DNA of 64,000 bases from assembly GCA_024516035.1 (NCBI GenBank), contig CM044959.1, forward strand, positions 23,942,933 through 24,006,932, given 5' to 3'. This document shows positions 1-9,828 of the stretch, piece by piece; position 1 is the first letter of the stretch, and each line of letters begins with the position of its first letter. The translations under genes and the position numbers were made by a program. The DNA is from Bactericera cockerelli (lineage: Eukaryota; Arthropoda; Insecta; Hemiptera; Triozidae). The notes under the pieces were generated by a model. That model was given only the letters and a program-made list of their open reading frames with translations. It did no database searches and had not been told where the DNA came from.

Positions 1-624
1 AAGTAACTCAAATTTGAGACAGAGTTGATGAAAACTAAAACGAAAATAATTTTTAGAAAAAGCGAAAGAAATGAAACCATCCAAAAAAGTTTGTGCCTCC
101 TTTTCTTCTCTGTTCACAATACGTAAATGTACTTGAAAGAAAATGTTCGATTCGTTGAATTGAAAATAAGAACAAAAATACACGATAAAAATAATTACTT
201 TTCAAAATACACAAAAAGATTTCGAAACAGATTTTTACTTTGAAATTATTCAGCCAAAATGAAGGGCTGACCCTTTCATCTCTTGGAAACCATCGCCCAC
301 TATAAGAGAAGAGGGCAATAAATAATGATTTATTTCCAGTGTCTTCAAATTTAAATATAAAATTCATATAAAACATAATAAAATGTCTCTCATATTTATC
401 TTTTTTTTTTCTCTTTTCCTGTTTTAATGTGTTTGGCATTGCGGTACCTCCTCCAGTTCCTAATCATTACAATGACTGCTGCTCAGAGGCTGGCATTTAT
501 GGGTTAATGATAATTTTACGAGTAGATGAAGTCAGATTTAGCTTCATCAGCAACCCTTAGCCTGTCAGCTATACACTGATCCAGAGTGAATATTCTACTA
601 GTATTTATAAATAAGCCTTGAGAA
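1..624. other. AT-rich flank without recognisable gene
   Basis: I see no supported gene. A minus-strand open frame at 53-439 is rich in Phe, Lys and Arg, has no recognisable motif, and lies in low-complexity A/T sequence, so I treat it as chance. Confidence 0.6.
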
Positions 625-663
625 TTTTTTTTTTTTTTGTAATTTATTATAGTGCGTCAACAT

Positions 664-669
664 TTTATT
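664..669 (-). promoter_or_regulatory. Polyadenylation signal AATAAA of the retroposed ORF1 copy
   Basis: The minus strand reads AATAAA about 25 nt before the genomic A14 tract, the usual distance between signal and cleavage site. A second AATAAA at 648-643 lies too close to the tail to be the signal used. Confidence 0.6.
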
Positions 670-1016
670 ATAATGTTATATACACTCAAAATAACAAGTA
701 TTACATAGATAATCGGGTTTTAGTCATAGGTAGTTTTCTTTGGTACGTAGTTTCTTGAAGGCATGTTAAAAGAGGACAATGGTCTGTAAGGGTCTTCTGT
801 ATTTAGGGGAGACGGCTTAAACAGCAAATTACATTCCATTGTAGAAGTATCATTAGACAATTAATAAGTTTAAATAAGAGGGGGGGGAAAAAGAAATAAT
901 AAAAAAATAAATAAAAAAAAATCAACAATAATACTGTAAAAAGAAGGTAGGGTGGGACATAGTGGAAAAATTGACATTGTTATAAATATTCATGTAAATA
1001 ATTTCTGTGGAGGCAT

Positions 1017-2480
1017 TTAACATTCCGGAGGTACATTTTGAAGTACCATTTTTTCTTCAACGAAAACATTTTTTAAGAGGCGACTAACTCTTGACTTCAC
1101 GTTGGGTGTAATGTCGGGATGTGCGTGGATTGACTGTAGAATGTTCCTAACGATGTTGACAGGAAGTTTGGATTCTTTGACAATTTCTATCTGCTTTTGA
1201 GAATTCTTCAGCTTGGCTAGGAGATCACAAATTTCATCTGCTGACACCGACTCTTCCTTTGACTCGTCCATTATCTTAGCCACCAGGGATTTGAATCCCT
1301 TGGAGGGTAAGGGATTGGACGAGTTGATTTTAATTTTTTTCTCGTTATGAGACTCACTGTCATTTAAAGTTCTTTTTTGGGTCCTTATTGTATCTGGGTT
1401 AGAAGTAGGACTTTTGAGAGGGGGAAATTCTTCTCTGTGATTTTTGTGCTTAGGAGTTAAAGCTTTTTTATTTGCTACCAATGAGGGAAGGGATGAAGAT
1501 CGGGAGGCCTTAAATTTCGGGTAGAAGTTTTTCGCTTGAAACTCTGTAGACTCAGACTTCTTGGAAATCGAGGGGGTAATTAAGGGAGACTGAAAATCAG
1601 ACTCCACGTCTTCATCCATGAGCTCATCAGAAAGTTCAGGGAGATCCATATTTTCTACTGTTACTTGCTCATCACTGTACTCAGGTTCAGGGGGAGGTGG
1701 CAGCTTGGCTTTCAACAACCTTTCCTGTGCGAGAGCTTTTAGAGGTTCTGTACAGTTTTTGGCGATATGCCCCTCCTTTGCACAGTTAAAGCACCTGGTG
1801 GTAGGGCTGAAATCGAAGGACAAATATACAGAGTAGGTGATATTCATGAAAGTTACATTGATCACTGCGGGTACTTTTTCTCTGTCATCGGACCTGATCT
1901 TAACTTGTCTTTTGTAAGCGAGAATATGGCTTAAACGATAATCTCGCATACCATAATTAGACAGATGAATCTCAGACTGTAGGGGAACATATTTCTTCAA
2001 TTCAAGTTCTAGGAGACTATTGGGTAAGTGAGGCACAACATTCTGTAGGAAAAGAATGAGACCCGGGTCAACAAGTTTTTTTACGGGTAGAACTTTTTCA
2101 TCGATAGTAATTGTTTCATTTTGAGAAGTAAAATCTTCGAGCACTTTCTGGGAACATAAATGCATCACGATTCTTGCACCATTTTTACCACCATAAATGA
2201 TTTTCTTGAAATCCTCCGGGGTACCACCCAGTAGATTTCCCACAGCCATGAAGTATTTGTCCATAGAAATGAACTCGACATAGGGTAAAACAATGGCACA
2301 TTCAAGGGGAAGCATCAACGTATCATCAATAGGCTTGGACTGTGTCTGGGAAGTAAAACAGGCGCTGAAAGAAGACGGAGTTGACCTCTGGTGGGAGGAA
2401 GGAAAACTACGTCTAGGAGTCTGGTAGGTAGAGAATGAAAGTGGGGAACTCATAGCTGGAAGACTGGAAAGAGAAGACAT
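1017..2480 (-). CDS. ORF1/gag-like CCHC zinc-knuckle protein of a non-LTR retrotransposon
   Basis: The 487-codon frame has no internal stop and begins at an ATG with A at -3. The N-terminus (about residues 1-50) is Ser/Pro-rich and looks disordered. Residues about 55-225 contain alternating strands and helices that could form RRM-like folds. A classical CCHC knuckle, CFNCAKEGHIAKNC, follows at about residues 233-246. An acidic stretch (about 270-295) and a long Ser/Lys-rich linker lead to a helical C-terminus. This order (RRM-like, zinc knuckle, charged tail) is typical of ORF1 RNA-binding chaperones of Jockey/CR1-type LINEs, which coat element RNA in cytoplasmic particles. There is no partner ORF2 next to it. 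It could be a half-LINE, a recent retrocopy of a domesticated gag gene, or ORF1 of a 3'-deleted LINE. The protein class is fairly sure; the clade is not. Confidence 0.7.
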   Translation of the reverse strand: MSSLSSLPAMSSPLSFSTYQTPRRSFPSSHQRSTPSSFSACFTSQTQSKPIDDTLMLPLECAIVLPYVEFISMDKYFMAVGNLLGGTPEDFKKIIYGGKNGARIVMHLCSQKVLEDFTSQNETITIDEKVLPVKKLVDPGLILFLQNVVPHLPNSLLELELKKYVPLQSEIHLSNYGMRDYRLSHILAYKRQVKIRSDDREKVPAVINVTFMNITYSVYLSFDFSPTTRCFNCAKEGHIAKNCTEPLKALAQERLLKAKLPPPPEPEYSDEQVTVENMDLPELSDELMDEDVESDFQSPLITPSISKKSESTEFQAKNFYPKFKASRSSSLPSLVANKKALTPKHKNHREEFPPLKSPTSNPDTIRTQKRTLNDSESHNEKKIKINSSNPLPSKGFKSLVAKIMDESKEESVSADEICDLLAKLKNSQKQIEIVKESKLPVNIVRNILQSIHAHPDITPNVKSRVSRLLKNVFVEEKMVLQNVPPEC

Positions 2481-2520
2481 AATTATCTCAAGTTCACAGG
2501 GAATATTTATTGTGAGTGGC

Positions 2521-3095
2521 TGAAATCAGCAAATTTCTCGAACGGGTGACGGGTGGATAGACAGGACGGGAAGACGGGGTTGTTTCTATAGAAACCATAG
2601 TTTGTTATCACTGAAATTTTTTGGAAACATGATAAAAAAAACTACAAAAATTAGGAAATCAGTTCATAATAACACAAAACAAGAACATCTAGGTGAAAGA
2701 CTAATAAAATCTGAACACCATGGTATGAAAAACTTGTAGAAAAACAACTTTAAACTAATTTTCAAAATTGAAAACAACGGAGCAAAATAAACACGACTTG
2801 TTTCTCTGACAGATGAATCGGGAATGTGAGAATTATTAAATACTTCTATCTCCAAAATTCTTCTATTTCTTGGCTGTTGAATGAGGTCGGTTTTTTATGA
2901 AAGTAGGCAGAATTTTATTATTGGTCAAATATTAGAGTTTGGCCTGGAAAATTTAGCTTTCAGAGAACAAAAATCAGTGCAGTCACATCTTAAAAAGTTA
3001 AAAATATGATTTCCTCTTATTGCACTAATACACCAAGAGCTGTTGTGTGGAAGAGCTCAATCACATAAATCCCACCATACAATATTTCGATTAGA
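2521..3095. other. No recognisable feature
   Basis: AT-rich sequence upstream (minus sense) of the ORF1 copy. It probably includes part of its 5' untranslated region, but I cannot place the junction. Confidence 0.4.
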
Positions 3096-3100
3096 TGGGC

Positions 3101-3173
3101 AAGCTACAACACAGACCACAAGCGTCTACAGTAGCTCTTGTTTCATGGCTACAGAATAAAAAAAGGCTGTGAA
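3101..3173 (+). pseudogene. Short coding fragment of the unknown transposon protein found at 17.2-18.6 kb
   Basis: About 70 bp are nearly identical to the reverse complement of 17690-17745. Both can be read as YNTDHKRLQ, a TAG stop, then LLFHGY. The frame is lost on both sides, so this is a relic. Because the stop is shared, both fragments probably descend from one already broken copy, unless the TAG is decoded or lies near an exon edge. Function unknown. Confidence 0.5.
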
Positions 3174-3184
3174 ACACTCATCTT

Positions 3185-4090
3185 AAAAAAAATCCTACAG
3201 AGACATGAGGCTAGAGAAGCAGTGACAGTGTGTTGTTTCTTTTCACATTTTCCCGCCTCTTTGCATTGTGTACACTTAAATTTACGACCTTTGCTCGTAA
3301 AAATTGCCTAATACAACGTTCAGCTCAACGAGTTATAAAATTAAGGGAGGATTTTTTTACGATATTTTCTCATATTAAATTTTGTCGAAATTTTCCCTCA
3401 AGGTAAGCTTTGCTGTCGACTAGGAGATAACAGGGTTAGTACACATAAATAAAATTATCCTCGGACATAAACGTCAAATAGATCAAATTATTATTCTAAA
3501 GGCAAAGATGCAGCAGCCCGACGAACCATTTCCTCCCAAAAGGGACTAAAAATGGGTTTTTCCTTTTATATACTGGGTGGGTTAAACACCGATCAATTTT
3601 AGTACCTACCTTCTTATCATTCATTGAAGAAAGAAAGCAACCATTAATTTTGATAGGATGTACATTGTACATACCTACCTTACAAAGTGTCATCAACTAT
3701 TAGGCATTTTCCACTATTTCGTTTATCAAACAAAATCTCAGGGAATACACTCATTCATATATCTGTGTAGCTCAACAATGTGTAAACCTAGAGAATTCAA
3801 ATTTAGACCAAAGAAAGAGAAAGATATGAAAGGCAAGTCCCACTAAAAGGAGAGTCATATTCTGAGAACGGAGTTCTAAACCCTAGGGTAGCCCCGGTAT
3901 CACGCAGAATAATCTAGCGGCCTCAAAGGAGTTCCGAAAATCGTCTATACCTAGGTGTACGGACTAGGGACAAGGGTATAGACCCAGGGTCCACGTTGTG
4001 GCCACCTACTTTATTGAATTCTGAACTATGACAGGTGAATTTAACCCTACGCTTGTAATACTAATGCCGGACTTAATCGACACTTTGACC
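3185..4090. other. No recognisable gene
   Basis: AT-rich sequence containing a 13-bp palindrome (TGTACATTGTACA, 3659-3671). Nothing else is supportable. Confidence 0.5.
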
Positions 4091-4101
4091 TGTATTTGAC
4101 C

Positions 4102-4247
4102 TTTTTTTTTATTAAAAAAAGTAAGTATGCCCCGGAACCGCTTTCGCATTACTTCAGGGCACCTTACCTTTACATCCATGCCATTCCGGCGGGGATTCGA
4201 ACCCGCAACCTCCAGGTCAGTAACCAATGCTCTTTACCACGGAGGTG
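4102..4247 (-). mobile_element. tRNA-derived SINE with 11-bp target-site duplication
   Basis: Read on the minus strand, the head contains an A-box-like segment (TGGTAAAGAGCATTGG) and a perfect B box (GGTTCGAATCC), so RNA polymerase III could transcribe it. The element ends in nine A (T9 at 4102-4110 on the plus strand). TGTATTTGACC flanks it directly at 4091-4101 and 4248-4258, which is strong evidence for target-primed insertion. The insertion looks recent because the duplication is exact. It encodes no protein. Confidence 0.85.
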
Positions 4248-4400
4248 TGTATTTGACCTGGTTATTGCATACCTACACGCGCTACGGTTTAGGGTAGTTA
4301 TACTTCATAATAATCTACTTGATAAGGTATAAGTAAATAATTAATTAAGAACTACTTGCTACAATGACTATTTAAATTATTAATATTTTTCCTGAATTGT

Positions 4401-4702
4401 GATCCCACAAAAACAAACAAAGTTAAAAAAAGAGGCCAAATTCCAATATCAAAAAGATCAGGCCATAAAAGTATTGAGATAAAAATATAAGGTCAAGTAC
4501 TGAAAATAACCAATGATTACCTATACTATTCTTGGTAAAATTGTAGGTAAAACTCGTATTAAAAAATATAAAAATTAACAATCAAAATTGGTTACTTTGA
4601 GCATGGACCTATATTATTTTTGATCTCTTTACTTTTATGGTCTGATCTTTTTGAAATTGGAATTTGGCTTTTTTTTTCAAACTTTTTTCTTGTTATGGGA
4701 TC
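4401..4702. repeat. ~300-bp palindromic MITE-like element
   Basis: GATCCCA at the left end pairs with TGGGATC at the right. Roughly 90-bp arms (for example CCAAATTCCAATATC near 4436 and its complement near 4656) mirror each other around an AT-rich centre. There is no ORF. Superfamily not assigned. Confidence 0.6.
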
Positions 4703-5600
4703 TCTTTACATAATATTTATACGTAAAAATCTCCGAGACAAACCCTATTACACCTAAGCATCCTACAGTTCTTTGTTACTCTAAAACGAATTAATTAACA
4801 TTTTTTTTCATTGGTCATATCAATAATAATCTACCAAAATTCCAAAGTGAAGATACGGCAATCACGGAAATGAGCAATGTTGGATGACTCAAGGATCAAC
4901 CCTGATTTGAAAATTAAAAAATCGATTTTTCCATTGATTGTATTTTAAGATCTACTAATACACGAATTTTGGAGATTCGAAGACCACGGGAAATCCTCAT
5001 ATTTTGATGAATCAGTCAGTGAGTAGGTCGCAAAAAAATATGCCTTTTTGAAACTCTTGTGAAATGGTAACAGTTTAACTTAGAGCTTCAAAATTTTGAC
5101 TGAAAAACAATTAAGAAGAAGCAAAGATATGAAGGGGTTAAAAACAAAGCTAAATGTTTTGTGTAATAAACCTTCACACCTATTCACACTGCGTGCGCAG
5201 GACGGAACTTGACCTGGCACACTGAATAATCCTCTCTGTTTCTGAAACCCATTGATATGTGTTTTTAACGCAAGATGTAAACGTTACCTGTCTTAGCGAG
5301 TTCAACAAATAGTGATACCCTCTTGACTCTTAATCAGATTGTCTAACACTATTTATTAAAAAGTCAACAATAGATAAATAAATCATCTTAACTCAGATAT
5401 AAGATTGTCCAAGTCACCTCTTGTTACTTCACTTCACTCATTTCACAGCCGCATTCCAGTTGATCGCCGTAATTTCGTAAACTAAAAAAAACTAGCCTGC
5501 GTAAAGTGTACAAACAGAATAATTTTAAAGGATCGTATCACAACACCATCATCGCTATGTTTGTGAGAATAACACTGTGATATTGATTTATAAAGAATTG
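4703..5600. other. AT-rich region upstream of the sulfotransferase-like gene
   Basis: No coding signal. It probably holds the intron, and perhaps the first non-coding exon and promoter, of the gene at 5650; I cannot identify them. Confidence 0.4.
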
Positions 5601-5612
5601 TGTATTTTCCAG
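5596..5612 (+). promoter_or_regulatory. Putative 3' splice site in the 5'UTR
   Basis: TGTATTTTCCAG ends at 5612, a pyrimidine-rich tract followed by AG with no closer AG before it. It lies 37 nt before the chosen ATG, which suggests a spliced upstream non-coding exon. Confidence 0.45.
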
Positions 5613-5649
5613 GTGAATCACAGTGAAAGTTGTAAGAGTTCCAGGCAGC

Positions 5650-6741
5650 ATGGCAGGCGAAAGTGAGCGGGACAAACTCCTCCAGGCTACCAGGGAGGGC
5701 AGGCTGTCGCTGCACTTTGTCATTTCAATGCCTCGCACCCGATCCACCGCCTTGCACTTGGCTCTCTCTCAAGGTCCACACATCAACGGTCAGATCTGCC
5801 ACCCCATGAACAGTGGCATCTTTGCAAAGTCTCAGCTGCCAGAATTCAAGTTCAATGACTTCAGAGACACTTTGCCTGACACATCCTTAGAACAAGCTGC
5901 TCTGAGAATAAATAAAGTAGCTAAACCTCTCATTGAGCAGGATGGGAAGGCCAACATGATCGTCAATGAACATGCCAAGTTCATGACCCCTCAACATCTT
6001 CCATTCTTGTTGGAAATCTCAAAAACTTTCATCTTCTCAGTCCGAGACCCCAGAATACAATTTCTCTCTCACATACTGAGAGTCACTAACGAGTGTTACC
6101 TTACAGAAAACACCAAAGACAACAAACACTGTTTCGAGGTGGAAGATATAATCATGCTTTTAAAAACGTACAAACAATCTGAAAAGGAGTTGGGTCGAAG
6201 TTTGGAAGAGTTGATCGCTCAGAAACCAATAGATATATTCCAAGGTGATATCTGGCACAGATACACGGGCGGCCACGAGTCTCTGGCGGGCGCTCCTGTG
6301 GTGCGTGTGTTTGTCAGACTGCTTGACTTCGTTCTCAAGGAAATTGAAGCCACTTGGAACAACACAGCGAACACCTTGGACTATCTCCTGAGTGCAGGAC
6401 GGGACATTACTGTGATGTCTGTTGACAGTGAGGCGTTCGTCAAGGAACCTTTGTCTGTGATTCGAAGAGTGACGTCACAAGTGAAAGACATCGGATTTTC
6501 GGAGCAGATGATAACAAACTGGAGTCCAGACACGCGTGACAAGTTCGTGTGCTTTCTCTACACCAAGGAGGAGGAGAAGAACAACGCGTGGAGTGGCCCT
6601 GCCATCAACAGCCGAGAGGTGACGAGTGAGCACGACAGCACCCGAGGCTACAAGCTGCACCCCGCGCTAGTACCAGAAGCTTTGGCCACCCTCCTTGTCA
6701 AGGTGGACATGATCTATAAAACTTTGCTGAAGTATAGCTAG
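5650..6741 (+). CDS. Sulfotransferase-like P-loop protein (single coding exon)
   Basis: The frame opens upstream at a GTG (5623), but the likely start is the ATG at 5650, which has A at -3 and G at +4, giving 363 residues. About residues 22-36 read FVISMPRTRSTALHL, matching the 5'-phosphosulfate-binding loop of PAPS-dependent sulfotransferases. About 129-143 read IFSVRDPRIQFLSHI, matching the 3'-phosphate-binding Arg/Ser motif (VRDPR...S). VNEHAKFM near 107 may supply further active-site residues. No signal peptide or membrane segment is visible, so a soluble protein is likely. The sequence resembles bacterial-type sulfotransferase-family proteins more than the animal cytosolic SULT pattern, as I recall it. 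Substrate unknown. The exon is clearly richer in G+C than its surroundings and lacks internal introns. The family call is reasonable; an origin by horizontal transfer is inference. Confidence 0.65.
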   Translation: MAGESERDKLLQATREGRLSLHFVISMPRTRSTALHLALSQGPHINGQICHPMNSGIFAKSQLPEFKFNDFRDTLPDTSLEQAALRINKVAKPLIEQDGKANMIVNEHAKFMTPQHLPFLLEISKTFIFSVRDPRIQFLSHILRVTNECYLTENTKDNKHCFEVEDIIMLLKTYKQSEKELGRSLEELIAQKPIDIFQGDIWHRYTGGHESLAGAPVVRVFVRLLDFVLKEIEATWNNTANTLDYLLSAGRDITVMSVDSEAFVKEPLSVIRRVTSQVKDIGFSEQMITNWSPDTRDKFVCFLYTKEEEKNNAWSGPAINSREVTSEHDSTRGYKLHPALVPEALATLLVKVDMIYKTLLKYS

Positions 6742-6961
6742 TTCTCAGTAGGCTTGGTTCAAAAGCGGATATTGCTATTGTAAAATGGTTATTGCGCCTG
6801 GGTTTACAATGTTTAAAATATGGAATACGCCATGAGCAATTTCTTTCACGCGCCGCCAATATTACCATAATATTACAACAGGGTTGTTATTTAGGTATAA
6901 GTGGAATGACGTCATGGAATTAGAGGGTTGCGTGTTTCAGCAGTAGTGTTTACTAAGGTAA

Positions 6962-6967
6962 AATAAA
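6962..6967 (+). promoter_or_regulatory. Polyadenylation signal AATAAA downstream of the sulfotransferase-like gene
   Basis: The first canonical hexamer after the TAG stop, about 220 nt downstream, giving a 3'UTR of ordinary length. It supports a eukaryotic, expressed gene. Confidence 0.55.
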
Positions 6968-7071
6968 TGTATCATTGTGTTGAACTATCGCGGGATCAAT
7001 ACAAGCACATGAACCTTCACCAGAAGTCGTACGTTTTTCCTCTGAGAGTCCATTTCTTGTGAGTTCATATA

Positions 7072-7600
7072 CAGGGTTTGCCAAAAAAGAGGACCAACTC
7101 GAAATATCTACAGAACAGATTAAAATTTTAAAAAATTCTAAAAAACGTGTACCATTATATCGAGGGGGAAACCTTTTCTACTAAGTTTTGATTTTTATCA
7201 TTACCAGGGTTGGCCCCAGGGGGGTCAACTTTGTAATCTTAAATGGAACCACCCTATTTGTAATAGCTTTACTAGGGTAGGTTTCAAGGGGTCATCTTTT
7301 TTAAATAATGTAAAAACCATTCTTTTTCGAGTGTAATTTGTGCTAAATAAATGCTCTGATTCATGTTGTCCAATTTAAAATAAAATAGGGTCGGACTTAC
7401 TTCAAATGAATGTGATTCTCCGGCCCTGTTTTCAAGGGTACCTTAAATTTAGATTAAAAAACATCACTCAGTGCATTTATTTAGCACATATTATACTTAA
7501 AAAAGAATAGTTTTTACATCATTAAAAAAAGATGACCCCTTGAAACCACCCCTGGTAAAGCTAATGATATAAAAAAGGCATAAAAATTTAATTATTTCGA
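7072..7600. repeat. Decayed TA-CAGGG element containing a palindrome
   Basis: The left end reads TA then CAGGGTTTGCC, like the ends of the other TA-flanked foldbacks here. Within it, 7265-7563 is an imperfect inverted repeat (TTCAAGGGGTCATC near 7287 mirrored by GATGACCCCTTGAA near 7532). I could not find a matching right terminus, so the element is truncated or degraded. Confidence 0.4.
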
Positions 7601-7758
7601 ATAGAAAGACTTGTGTTTAACAATTTTTAAAAAAATAGAGTAACCTCTTTTAAAAAATTGCTTTTTTTTCAAAACTTGACGACTATTTTTACACGAACTG
7701 TTTTTTTGTGGGTAATGTTAACATAGCAGCAAGAAAATAAAATTATACGACTCCTCTG

Positions 7759-7911
7759 CCGAAAAAAGAAATTCAGTCGACGCCACTGTTGAAAAATAAA
7801 ATTCAGTCGACGCCACTGTTGAAAAAAGAAATCCAGTTGACGCCACTCTCGAAAAAATAAAATTCAGTCGACGCCACTGTTGAAAAAAAAAATTCAGTCG
7901 ACGCCACTGGT
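7759..7911. repeat. Minisatellite, ~31-bp unit, about 5 copies
   Basis: The unit contains ATTCAGTCGACGCCACTGTT followed by an A-rich spacer of variable length. The GTCGACGCCACT core is nearly invariant while the A runs differ. Confidence 0.8.
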
Positions 7912-8336
7912 CTGGTTCGAAAGTTTCTAAATTTGGCGTGAGAAAATTACAACCAAAAAGTTCTCAGAGACCTTTTCCCTTATCTACTAACTTTTACCTG
8001 CCACCCGATCGTACGATAATGGTTTGACCAATCAGAATCCAGGAAAATTTCTAGGCTAGCTGGAGTCCCTGAAAAGCACTCCGTTCTCAGTATTCAGTTT
8101 GGTTCGGTCTCTCATATGTCAATGTCGTCAGTGCGGGCTCAACTTTCGATTTTTTCTTTCTTTTTAAAGTTATACAAGTGTTTGGAAATATCATACTAGA
8201 GAAGAGATTTTGGATTTCAATTTAATCAACTAGTCGACTTTTTAAAAAAAAAAATTCTAGCCGTGTTTTTCAGTGTAAACTTCACAGCATGCGAGTTCTA
8301 CAGAATCAGGTAAGATTTTTATTATTTTGCCCTATG
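7912..8336. other. No recognisable feature
   Basis: Unique-looking sequence between the minisatellite and the MITE; no supportable gene. Confidence 0.5.
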
Positions 8337-8741
8337 AGGGCCTTTCACACGTACGGATAAACTGACGAATTTGGACCGTGCAGTCCAAGATCTTTAAAAT
8401 TGGACCGTGCGTCTAAATTCAAACTCATCCGTCGTCTCCTGGACTGTGAGATATCTGTTTGGACCTTGGATCTGAAGAAGGTCTGCTGGTTCAGATCCTT
8501 CGTTCCAAATCTGTACATGTGAATACAAACTTCAAACCTATGTGGACTGTTCATATTTGAAATGAAAAGTGTACAGACAGATCTGGACCGTCGGACTAAG
8601 ACTGACAGATTTGGACTGTTGGATCTGATCTGTTTCTTAATTTGTTACAGAAAAATGGACTCGGATCGCCTTTCTAGTCCATCCGTCGGATTGGACTGGC
8701 GATCCGGATCCCTCAATTTATTCGTACGTGTGAAAGGCCCT
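8337..8741. repeat. MITE with ~19-bp terminal inverted repeats and internal sub-repeats
   Basis: The ends are AGGGCCTTTCACACGTACG and its exact complement. Inside, short TTGGACCGTGC/TTGGACTGT-type motifs recur several times in both orientations. Open frames inside it are incidental. The target duplication is unclear, so I do not assign a superfamily. Confidence 0.7.
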
Positions 8742-8993
8742 ATTGATTGATCATGTGTAATGTTGCAGGTTTTGTCCACATTTCTTAGAGATAAGGCGAT
8801 CACATACCCCATCCCGTCTCCCTCTTCATTCTCTTTGAAGCTATTTTTCTAGCAGTAGTTTTTTTCTTTTCTATAATATATTTGGCTCAAATTTTACACT
8901 CTGTACAATTGTACAAGAAATTTACATCCTCTAGAGTTGGCTTGTCGGACGACTGTAGCAATCTGTAGCATCGCTGGGCAGAAAGACCCTATA

Positions 8994-9185
8994 CTAGGTT
9001 GCATCGACTTTTGAAAATTGCAATACGGACCCTGCGGAAATGTGACCAAATGTTCTCATTAAGAAATACCTCCGAGGAAAAAAAAAACCAAATATCTTCT
9101 GTCTCCGCAAACTGCTCAAAAGCTGCGCTTTTGAGCAGGGTCCGTATAACAATTACCAAAACAATGCCTAATCGATGCACCCTAA
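8994..9185. repeat. Imperfect palindrome ~190 bp
   Basis: CTAGGTTGCATCGA near 8994 mirrors TCGATGCACCCTAAG near 9171, and ATACGGACCCTGC near 9023 mirrors GCAGGGTCCGTAT near 9135. No coding content. Confidence 0.55.
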
Positions 9186-9287
9186 GCAAAATTTCTTTCT
9201 AACCAAAGTTAACCAAACGGGAATAAAGTGAACCAAACTGGAAGTAAGAATTTTCTACTTCCATTTTGGTTAACTTTGGAAGAGGAA

Positions 9288-9828
9288 ATCCCCCCAAAAA
9301 CACCCCTTCGTGGTTAAAAAAATAAGAACGCCTCACTCAAAGAATGATTATAATTAGCTAAAAATAAATGATATCAAATTGAGAACACCTTGTCCCCTCT
9401 CTTTCTATATCTCTGCACTCCTCTCTGAATTTATTCCTCTTATGTTTAGCTTTATTTATCCTTTCTAGGGGTCATCTCAAACTTGATTTCTCTTTAAATT
9501 TACTTGTTGCACGGCAATAAAAAATGGCGGTCGGAGTATGATTTTTCTGAAGTTATTTGATTTGAATCCAGAAAATTACACCGCGACCGCCATTTTTTAT
9601 TGCCGTGCAACAAGTAAATTTAAAGAGAAATCAAGTTTGAGATGACCCCTAGAAAGGATAAATAAAGCTAAACATAAGAGGAATAAATTCAGAGAGGAGT
9701 GCAGAGATATAGAAAGAGAGGGACAAGGTGTTCTCAATTTGATATCATTTATTTTTAGCTAATTATAATCATTCTTTGAGTGAGGCGTTCTTATTTTTTT
9801 AACCACGAAGGGGTGTTTTTGGGGGGAT
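9288..9828. repeat. 541-bp near-perfect palindrome at the left end of copy A
   Basis: It begins ATCCCCCC and ends GGGGGGAT. Arms of about 245 bp surround a ~50-bp loop. Transcribed, it would fold into a long hairpin. The inner stem reads CAATAAAAAATGGCGGTCG and its near-complement. Confidence 0.9.

Larger units (their letters stand above)
625..2520 (-). mobile_element. Retroposed ORF1-only element or processed zinc-knuckle mRNA copy
   Basis: On the minus strand an intact ORF (2480 to 1017) is followed by about 380 nt of 3' untranslated sequence, an AATAAA at 669-664, and a run of 14 A (T on the plus strand, 625-638) about 25 nt later. That spacing is what a polyadenylated transcript gives, so the segment looks like a reverse-transcribed mRNA. 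No endonuclease or reverse transcriptase ORF follows. The upstream boundary is a guess, and I found no target-site duplication by eye. Confidence 0.65.

Noticed and set aside
1017..2480. Retroviral or LTR-element Gag
   Set aside because: No LTRs, protease or pol; a poly(A) tail and a single zinc knuckle after RRM-like regions fit LINE ORF1 better.
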